DNA of 64,000 bases, taken from the NCBI GenBank assembly GCA_937923795.1, contig CALDWI010000007.1:89869-153868 (forward strand), in the 5' to 3' direction. Below the pieces are notes generated by a model, which was not told where the DNA came from, made no database searches, and was given only the letters and a program-made list of their open reading frames with translations. Shown here piece after piece: positions 58,309 to 64,000 of this stretch; position 1 is the stretch's first letter, and each line of letters opens with the position of its first letter. The position numbers were made by a program, and so were the translations under genes. Source of the DNA: an uncultured Collinsella sp. Its GTDB lineage: Bacteria; Actinomycetota; Coriobacteriia; Coriobacteriales; Coriobacteriaceae.

Positions 58309-58374
58309 GCAATGCTTCCTTTCGATGATTGACGTGCTGGTATGGTTCGCGGGCGTTGGGGCGCGGCGGGTTGC

Positions 58375-59337
58375 CTAGCCGGTGTAGCGCTCGCGGTAGG
58401 TGTTGCGCTTGGGTGCGGAGCCGTGGCTGCCGTGGTGACGCGTGCGGCTGGCGGGCGTGTCTTGGGGCTTGCCGCCGCGTATGGCGCTGGCCTGCTTGGG
58501 AGGGATGCCACCGCTTTTGAGGATTTGTACCTCGCGCTCGGTGAGCTCGCGCCACGAGCCTTTGGCCACGTCCTTGAGCTCCAGGCCGGCAAAGTTACAG
58601 CGGTGCAGGCGGATCACCGGGTGGTGGATCTTGCTCAGCATGCGCTTGACCTGATTCTTGCGACCCTCGCGGATGATGACCTCCACGGCGGTGGTGCCGG
58701 GCTTGACGCCTTGCGGAGCCACGGCCTCGGCCTCGCGCGCGGTAATGACGCGGCAGATCGCCGGCTGGCACAGGCCGTCGTCGAGCTCGATGCCGCGGCG
58801 GAGCGGTTCTAAGTCGCGATCGGTCAGGTGGCCGTCCACGAGCGCCTGATAGGTCTTGTAGACGTGCTTGCTGGGGTGCAGCAGGTCCTGCGACAGATCA
58901 CCGTCGGTGGTAAAGAGCAAAAGGCCCGTGGTGTCGCGGTCCAGGCGGCCCACCGGGAAGAGCCCCGGAAAGCGGTTGCGCGGTACCAGGTCGGCCACGC
59001 AGGGGCGCTCCTGCGGGTCGCTCATGGTGGTGAGGTAGCCGGTCGGCTTGTAGAGCATCAAGTACACGGCGCCCTGGTTGAGCTTGACGGGCATGCCGTC
59101 GACCTCGATATGGTCGCGGTCGACGTCGACCTTGGTGCCCAGCTCGGTCGCGACCTGACCGTTGACGGTCACGCGTCCGGCGGTCATCAGGTCCTCCGAG
59201 CCGCGGCGGCTCGCCACGCCCGCGCGCGCCAAAAAGCGCTGCAGGCGCATGGTGTGCGGATAGACGGGCTGGGCGTCGGTTGCGGGTACTGCGTTGCCCA
59301 TGGCGCGCGTCTCCCCTACTTCGTTAGTCCTCGTCAT
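58375..59337 (-). CDS. 23S rRNA pseudouridine synthase RluB-like
   Basis: RsuA/RluB family enzyme. 320 residues: N-terminal S4 domain (MRLQRFLARAGVASRRGSED, near 30-50), the catalytic Asp in PVGRLDRDTTGLLLFTTDG near 125, and a C-terminal extension rich in Arg/His/Ser of about 50 residues, longer than E. coli RluB. The ATG at 59337 is chosen because GGAGG lies 6 nt upstream; it overlaps the end of scpB by 14 bp. An alternative ATG at 59301 also has GGGGAG. The order scpA - scpB - rluB - cmk is common in Gram-positives. Confidence 0.9.
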   Translation of the reverse strand: MTRTNEVGETRAMGNAVPATDAQPVYPHTMRLQRFLARAGVASRRGSEDLMTAGRVTVNGQVATELGTKVDVDRDHIEVDGMPVKLNQGAVYLMLYKPTGYLTTMSDPQERPCVADLVPRNRFPGLFPVGRLDRDTTGLLLFTTDGDLSQDLLHPSKHVYKTYQALVDGHLTDRDLEPLRRGIELDDGLCQPAICRVITAREAEAVAPQGVKPGTTAVEVIIREGRKNQVKRMLSKIHHPVIRLHRCNFAGLELKDVAKGSWRELTEREVQILKSGGIPPKQASAIRGGKPQDTPASRTRHHGSHGSAPKRNTYRERYTG

Positions 59338-60052
59338 GCGTATCCTCCGCAGTGTCGTCGGTGGCTCGGGATTCCTCGCTGCCGACTGCCTCAACATCTT
59401 CAACATCGGTATCGAGCAGTTCGCGCTCTTCGTCCAGGTCCTCGGCTTGCTCCTCGAGCGTGGACTGAATACTGCGGCCGCTCAGGCGCTCGCGGATAAA
59501 CTGACGCGACTGCTCGTCGGGGGCAAACTGCTCCAGGTCGGGCAGGTCGCGGGTGGAGCGCAGACCGAACTTTTCCAAGAAGGCGTTGGTCGTGCCGTAG
59601 ATGATGGCCTGACCGCGCTGGGGGTCGCGGCCGAGCTCACGCACCAGGCCCTTGTCCACGAGCGACGCGATGACGCCGTCGGAGTTGACGCCGCGGATGC
59701 CCTTGACCACCTCGCGCGTCACGGGCTGGTGGTAGGCGATGACGGCCAGGGTCTCGAGTGCCGCCTGCGACAGCTTTTGCGTGTCCCAGCTCAACACGTA
59801 GGCCTCGACCACGTCGTGGTAGGCGGGGTGCGTAAACAGGCGCCAGCCGCCGGCGACCTCGCGCAGCTGAAAGCCGCGGTTGGCCTCCTCGTACTCAACC
59901 TTGAGCTCGGCGAGCAGCGATGCGCACTCGCCGGGGGCGATATCCAGCGCACCAGCCAGCGCGGGCGCACTCACCGGGTCGCTCGACACCAGCAGCAGCG
60001 CCTCGAGGGCACCTTTGAGGCTGTTTGCCTCTAGCGTGGAAAGGGTTGACAT
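59324..60052 (-). CDS. scpB: Segregation and condensation protein B
   Basis: Kleisin-associated winged-helix subunit of the SMC-ScpAB condensin. 242 residues with two winged-helix domains (SLKGALEALLLVSSDPVS near 12; LSQAALETLAVIAYHQPVTR near 93, the latter the family's best conserved segment) and an acidic tail of about 60 residues. It begins 11 bp after scpA. With ScpA it loads SMC onto DNA; smc is outside the window. Confidence 0.94.
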   Translation of the reverse strand: MSTLSTLEANSLKGALEALLLVSSDPVSAPALAGALDIAPGECASLLAELKVEYEEANRGFQLREVAGGWRLFTHPAYHDVVEAYVLSWDTQKLSQAALETLAVIAYHQPVTREVVKGIRGVNSDGVIASLVDKGLVRELGRDPQRGQAIIYGTTNAFLEKFGLRSTRDLPDLEQFAPDEQSRQFIRERLSGRSIQSTLEEQAEDLDEERELLDTDVEDVEAVGSEESRATDDTAEDTHDED

Positions 60053-60063
60053 GGTTGCGGCTC

Positions 60064-60876
60064 CTATTCGGTGAGCTCGGGGCCCTCGCCGGGCACATAG
60101 GCCTCGGCGCCCTCGACGCGGTTGATGCGGATGGTTCCAAAGATCTCGTCCTGGCTCAGCGTGAGCGAGCCGCGCTTGGCGAGCTCCAGCATGGCCAGGA
60201 AGGTGACGACGAGCTGCTCGGTGGTGGCATCGCCGTCCAACAGCTCGCGGAAGGTGCAGGTTTGGTGCGCCATGGTAAAGCGGTCGACTGAGGCCACGGT
60301 CAGGTCGAGCGGTACGCGATGCGGCGCCACATGCTCGGCCTCCAGCAAGAAGGTCTGGCGCTTGCCGTCCAGGTCGGCACAGATGACGGCGAGACCGCGC
60401 AGGGTAATGCCGGCAAGGTAGTCGGGCATAAGGCCTAGGAACTCCGGGTCGGGACCGGCCACACGCGGATGCATACGGCTTTCGGCCTGCATGCGGGCAC
60501 CGAGGGCCGCAGCCGCGCCCTTAAACTGCTTGTAGGCAATCAGGCGCTGGATCAGGACCTCGCGCAGGGCGTCGCCGTCGAGCGCGCTGAGCTCCTCGAG
60601 ATCTTCGTCGAACTCGTCATCGTCTTCATCGGCTTTGCGTGGGGCCTCCTGCGGCACCAGAGAGGCAGCCTTGATGTCCAAAAGGGTTGCCGCGACCAGC
60701 AAAAAATCGCTCGCCACGTCCAGGTCCAGTGCTTCGATGCGCTCGGCCTCGGCAAGGTATTGCTCGGCCACCTCGCTGATGGAGATGGCGCCAATATCTA
60801 CTTTTTGGCGGGTTACCAGCTGCAGCAGCAGGTCGAACGGTCCGCTGTAGACCTGCGTCGACACGCGATACGACAT
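60064..60876 (-). CDS. scpA: Segregation and condensation protein A
   Basis: Kleisin subunit of the SMC complex. 270 residues: N-terminal helices that bind the SMC neck (YSGPFDLLLQLVTRQKVDIG, 10-29; AISISEVAEQYL), an acidic middle (about 78-100, DEDDDEFDEDLEELS) and a C-terminal winged helix (VVTFLAMLELAKRGSLTLSQ, near 228). AAGGAGG precedes the ATG at 60876. The M50 protease gene ends about 85 bp upstream. Confidence 0.94.
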   Translation of the reverse strand: MSYRVSTQVYSGPFDLLLQLVTRQKVDIGAISISEVAEQYLAEAERIEALDLDVASDFLLVAATLLDIKAASLVPQEAPRKADEDDDEFDEDLEELSALDGDALREVLIQRLIAYKQFKGAAAALGARMQAESRMHPRVAGPDPEFLGLMPDYLAGITLRGLAVICADLDGKRQTFLLEAEHVAPHRVPLDLTVASVDRFTMAHQTCTFRELLDGDATTEQLVVTFLAMLELAKRGSLTLSQDEIFGTIRINRVEGAEAYVPGEGPELTE

Positions 60877-60960
60877 CTTCGACCTCCTTTGACGGCGCCT
60901 TCGCGGCGCGGTTTGGGTGCATATTGCGACAGTTTTGCACGGTCGACCTGTAAGTTTACC

Positions 60961-61644
60961 TTAGATGCCGGCGATTGCGAAGTTGAGCAGCTGCTCAGCA
61001 AGCGGATACACGGTAACGTCGAAATAGCGGCCGATTACATCGATGCCGGTCCACATGGGCAGCAGATACAGCACGATGATGAGTATGGGCATGGCGTATT
61101 GCTGCAGGTGGTAGTAGTTGGCGAGCGCCTTACCTTTGAGGAACGGCACGATGATCGACGAGCCGTCAAGCGGCGGAATCGGAATGAGGTTAAAGAACGC
61201 AAGCGATAGGTTGACCACGATAAACGTAGCGCCAAAGTTCATGATTTGCGACGCTACGGCAAAGGACATACTGGTGTAGAGGTTGCCGTAGGTCAGGTGC
61301 ATGAGGGCTGCGGCCAGGCACGCGAGCGCGATGTTCGATGTGGGGCCGGCTACGCTCACCAGGACCTCGTCGCGCTTGGGGTGCTTGAGGTTGTTGAGAT
61401 AGACGGGCACGGGCTTGGCGAAGGCGAACACGGGACCGCCTGCGGCGAGCATGAGCAGCGGCAGGATGATGGTGCCAAACGGGTCGATATGGTTGAGCGG
61501 GTTGAGCGAGACGCGGCCGCGCGAACGGGCCGTCTTATCGCCGAGCGCCCAAGCTGCGGCGGCGTGCGCGCTCTCGTGGATCACGATGCCAAGGATTACG
61601 GCGACGGCGCTCGCGAGCAGGTTCATAAGATAGCTGCTGGACAT
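60961..61644 (-). CDS. Site-2 protease family (M50) membrane metallopeptidase
   Basis: 227 residues, about six helices. Zinc motif HESAH in LGIVIHESAHAAAAWALG near 22, and the second motif NLIPIPPLDGSSI near 138 with the third ligand Asp. It belongs to the small SpoIVFB/YwhC-like group without PDZ or CBS domains, which lies next to scpA in many genomes. Family members cut membrane-bound anti-sigma factors or clear signal peptides; the substrate here is unknown. Confidence 0.9.
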   Translation of the reverse strand: MSSSYLMNLLASAVAVILGIVIHESAHAAAAWALGDKTARSRGRVSLNPLNHIDPFGTIILPLLMLAAGGPVFAFAKPVPVYLNNLKHPKRDEVLVSVAGPTSNIALACLAAALMHLTYGNLYTSMSFAVASQIMNFGATFIVVNLSLAFFNLIPIPPLDGSSIIVPFLKGKALANYYHLQQYAMPILIIVLYLLPMWTGIDVIGRYFDVTVYPLAEQLLNFAIAGI

Positions 61645-61653
61645 GTCACTCCC

Positions 61654-61950
61654 CTAGCGGACGCGGCGCGAGGCGCGCGTGAGCAGGTAATCGGCCACAA
61701 ACAGGATGACGGCGACGATAGCGTAATCCAGGCGGAACACACCGCCAAAGGGCGATGTGATGACGCCGTAGCCGGCGATGGCGCTCGGCAGCGCGCGAGA
61801 AAGTTCGACGACAAAGCCCACGATCTGCAGCTTGGCGGTGAGGCCGCTAAAGCACAGCAGCACGGTCATCGCGCTCATAAAGATGCCGCAGATGCGACAG
61901 GCGATGGCGATGATGCTCATCGCCACAGCAGCGGCCTTACGAGAGTTCAC
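61654..61950 (-). CDS. small membrane protein between the ABC-F and M50 genes
   Basis: 98 residues with three hydrophobic segments (about 12-32, 36-54 and 68-86) and a basic C-terminus (TRASRRVR). The GTG at 61950 is supported by AGGAGA upstream and overlaps the ABC-F gene by 14 bp; an ATG at 61920 is an alternative. No family recognised. Operon position between ABC-F and site-2 protease is all that suggests a role. Confidence 0.65.
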   Translation of the reverse strand: MNSRKAAAVAMSIIAIACRICGIFMSAMTVLLCFSGLTAKLQIVGFVVELSRALPSAIAGYGVITSPFGGVFRLDYAIVAVILFVADYLLTRASRRVR

Positions 61951-63970
61951 GCGCGGTCTCCTCTTCGATCTGGGTGGAAAGCTCCAGCCATTCGTCCTCG
62001 AGCTTGGGCAGCTCTTGCTTAAGCCCGTTATATTCCCCCAGCGCGGCGTTGAACTTGTCCTGATCGGCATAAAGCTCTTCGCTTGCCATCAATTCCATAA
62101 GCTCGTCATAGCGGGCCCGTTTTTTGTCGAGCTCTGTCTCGATCTTCTTGAGCTGGTTGCGCACGCCCTTGAGCTTTTTGTTGAGCGCGGCACGGGCCTG
62201 GGCCTCGGCGCGCTTTTGCTCCTTAGTCTTTTTGCCCTCGGCAGGCTTGGAGGCGGTGGCGTGGGTGACGGGCTGGGCCGCGGTGGCCTTAGCGGACTTG
62301 GCCGTGACCGTCGCACTCTCCCCTGCCGCCTCGGCGGCAGCGCGGGCTGCGAGGTCCTCGCGCTTGTAGAGGTAGTAGTCGTAGTCGCCGTCATAGACCG
62401 TGACCTTGCCGTCGCGGATGTCAATCACACGGTTGGCAACGGCGCGTACCAGGTGCTCGTCGTGGCTGATCAGCACGATGGTGCCGGGGAAGTTTTGCAG
62501 GGCGTTCTCGAGCATGTCCACCGAGTCGATGTCCAGGTGGTTGGTGGGCTCGTCCAGGCACAGGAGCGCCTCGGGGGCCACGAGCATCTTGGCCAGTGCC
62601 AGACGCGCTTTTTCGCCGCCGGAGAGGACGCGGACCTGCTTCTCGATGGAATCGTTGTCGCTAAACAAGAAGGCACCCAGCAGGCTGCGCTGCTGCGGCA
62701 CGGTCCACTTTGGCGTAACGGTGTCGATCTCTTGCAGGACGGTATTGGACTCGGTCATACCCTCGAGTGCGTGCTGGGCGTAGTAGGCGACGCCGACGTT
62801 GGTGCCCAGATCGCGCGTGCCGGTAGTTGGCGGTTCCAGACCGGCGATGATCTTCATGAGAGTGGACTTGCCCGCGCCGTTGGGGCCGACGAGCGCCACA
62901 TGCTCGCCACGGTAGAGCTTGATGTCGATGTCGCTGTAGATGTGCTTGTCGCCGTAGGACTTGGACACGCCCTCCAGGCCCACGACCATGTCGCCGGAGC
63001 GCGGCGGGTCGGGGAACTTAAAGTCGATGTGCTTGTGGCCCTCGGGCAGGATGACGAGCTCCTTTTTGATCTGCTCGATCTTGCGGATGCGCTCCTGAGC
63101 CTGGGCGGCCTTGGTGGGCTTGTAGCGGAACTTGTCGACGAAGACCTGCATGTGGGCTATGTCGCGCTCCTGGGCGGCGCGCTTGGCGCGCATCTGCTCC
63201 AGGTTGTCCTCGCGCTGTTTGAGGTAGCTGCTGTAGTTGCCGGTGTAGGTGGTCACGCGACGGTTTTCGAGTGCGGCCACGTGGTCGACGCAGGCGTCCA
63301 TGAAGGCGCGGTCGTGGCTGACGATGAGGACGGCGCCGTCGTAGTTGGCGATAAAGCCGCGCAGCCACTGGACGCTTTCGAGGTCCAGGTGGTTGGTGGG
63401 CTCGTCCAGAAGCAGCAGGTCGGGGTGGCGAAGGAAGAGCTTAGCCAGCGCGATGCGCATCTGCCAGCCGCCCGAGAACTCGGAGCACGGGCGTTCAAAG
63501 TCGGTGACTTTAAAGCCAAGGCCTGACAGGATCTTGCGGGCGTTGCTCTCGAGCTCGTAGCCGCCCAAGTGCTCAAAGCGGTCCTGGACCTGGCCGTACT
63601 CGTTAAGGAGCGCATCGACGTCTTTGCCCTGTTCGGAGAGCTCGGTGATCTGAGCCTGCAGCTCGTTGGCGCGCTCGCCCATGCGGCGGATTTCCTTGGC
63701 GGCGGCCATGACCTCGGCGAGGATGTTGGTGTCCTTGTGCTCCAAGTTGGTTTCCTGCTCGAGGTAGCCCACCTGGCAGTCCTTGGCGTACTGGACCTGG
63801 CCTGCGTCGGGGCTGTCGATGCCCATGATGATTTTGAGCATGGTGGTTTTGCCGGCGCCGTTGGGTCCCACGAGCGCGAAGCGCTCGCCGGGGTTGATCT
63901 GGAAGGACGCGCCGCTAAAGAGGACGCGTGCGCCGAAGCTTTTTTCGATCTTGTCGACCAGGAGGATCAT
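61937..63970 (-). CDS. ABC-F family ATPase (YdiF/Uup-like ribosome-associated factor)
   Basis: 677 residues, soluble, two ABC domains: Walker [15 protein letters not shown] (37-50) and [14 protein letters not shown] (near 369); signature [14 protein letters not shown] and [14 protein letters not shown]; Walker [14 protein letters not shown] and [13 protein letters not shown]. The linker between domains (about 250-330) is charged and helical (the P-site tRNA interaction motif). A C-terminal coiled coil (about 570-670) is as in YdiF and Uup. No membrane segments, so not a transporter. ABC-F proteins act on stalled ribosomes, some giving antibiotic resistance; which subgroup cannot be told by eye. 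It begins 30 bp from the window end. Confidence 0.92.
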   Translation of the reverse strand: MILLVDKIEKSFGARVLFSGASFQINPGERFALVGPNGAGKTTMLKIIMGIDSPDAGQVQYAKDCQVGYLEQETNLEHKDTNILAEVMAAAKEIRRMGERANELQAQITELSEQGKDVDALLNEYGQVQDRFEHLGGYELESNARKILSGLGFKVTDFERPCSEFSGGWQMRIALAKLFLRHPDLLLLDEPTNHLDLESVQWLRGFIANYDGAVLIVSHDRAFMDACVDHVAALENRRVTTYTGNYSSYLKQREDNLEQMRAKRAAQERDIAHMQVFVDKFRYKPTKAAQAQERIRKIEQIKKELVILPEGHKHIDFKFPDPPRSGDMVVGLEGVSKSYGDKHIYSDIDIKLYRGEHVALVGPNGAGKSTLMKIIAGLEPPTTGTRDLGTNVGVAYYAQHALEGMTESNTVLQEIDTVTPKWTVPQQRSLLGAFLFSDNDSIEKQVRVLSGGEKARLALAKMLVAPEALLCLDEPTNHLDIDSVDMLENALQNFPGTIVLISHDEHLVRAVANRVIDIRDGKVTVYDGDYDYYLYKREDLAARAAAEAAGESATVTAKSAKATAAQPVTHATASKPAEGKKTKEQKRAEAQARAALNKKLKGVRNQLKKIETELDKKRARYDELMELMASEELYADQDKFNAALGEYNGLKQELPKLEDEWLELSTQIEEETARELS

Positions 63971-64000
63971 GGTGCCGCCTTTGACCTTGTGTGCCTATAT

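Noticed and set aside
61778..63526. 582-codon frame antisense to the ABC-F gene
   Set aside because: Leu/Val/Gly-rich shadow with no recognisable domain; the ABC-F protein has both complete ATPase domains on the opposite strand. The long plus-strand frames at 49531-51636 and 56839-58332 were rejected for the same reason.
61937..63970. ABC transporter for the twin-ATPase gene near the right end
   Set aside because: No membrane domain or partner permease; the duplicated ATPase with charged interdomain linker and C-terminal coiled coil is the ABC-F arrangement.

Overview
The window reads as the chromosome of a high-GC Gram-positive gut bacterium of the class Coriobacteriia, most like Collinsella. 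Three things suggest this: single-copy core genes of about 60% GC, SOS boxes of the CGAAC-N4-GTTCG type, and gene orders shared with other Actinobacteria (lexA / LysM gene / nrdR; pgsA-like / FHA / MerR). Neighbour orders known from Firmicutes (rny - spoVS - miaB; pgsA - cinA - recA) are also present. The species call is inference from gene content, not from rRNA, which is absent.

Layout. 1-16.1 kb (+): era (truncated by the window edge), recO, rpsO, pnp, RNase J, ftsK, a RodZ-like HTH membrane protein, yajQ, rimO, pgsA, the cinA C-terminal domain gene, recA, recX. 16.3-23.0 kb (+): rny, a GHKL ATPase, spoVS, miaB, miaA, hflX. 23.0-25.9 kb: the SOS hub, with lexA and an acyltransferase-like membrane gene leftward and a LysM cell-division-inhibitor-like gene, nrdR and dut rightward. 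26.3-34.3 kb: lipid glycosyltransferase, trxB, a DUF1836 regulator, degV, an NlpC/P60 hydrolase, apt, an FtsR-like MerR protein, a GarA-like FHA protein and a second CDP-alcohol phosphatidyltransferase.

34.7-46.7 kb is the accessory part. It opens with a very GC-rich six-gene block that looks like lantibiotic self-protection or resistance (ATPase, two permeases, a small membrane protein, response regulator, histidine kinase) with no bacteriocin gene. It continues with an orphan ribbon-helix-helix protein, a DUF1648 membrane protein between two 177-bp structured direct repeats, a fused permease-ATPase with a small partner, small membrane and secreted proteins, and remnants of an exonuclease, a thioredoxin-like protein and a DUF6273 surface protein. 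It ends at tRNA-Pro(GGG), whose 3' end faces this region. 46.9-64 kb (-) is one continuous leftward run of housekeeping genes: ABC-F protein, site-2 protease, scpA, scpB, rluB, cmk, plsC, ispH, DUF512 radical SAM, der, plsY, gpsA, rpe, cysteine desulfurase, NIF3, zinc ribbon, coaBC.

The most unusual structures are non-coding. Two intergenic regions (after pnp and after dut) each carry two inverted copies of a short core, and every copy is enclosed by a long, perfect, locus-specific palindrome. In the first pair the apical hairpin covaries between copies. Other signals are three SOS boxes exactly 28 bp apart between lexA and the LysM gene, a 12-bp inverted repeat that buries the nrdR start codon, a 28-bp near-palindromic site shared by the DUF1836 gene and degV, and duplicated structured leaders around the DUF1648 gene.
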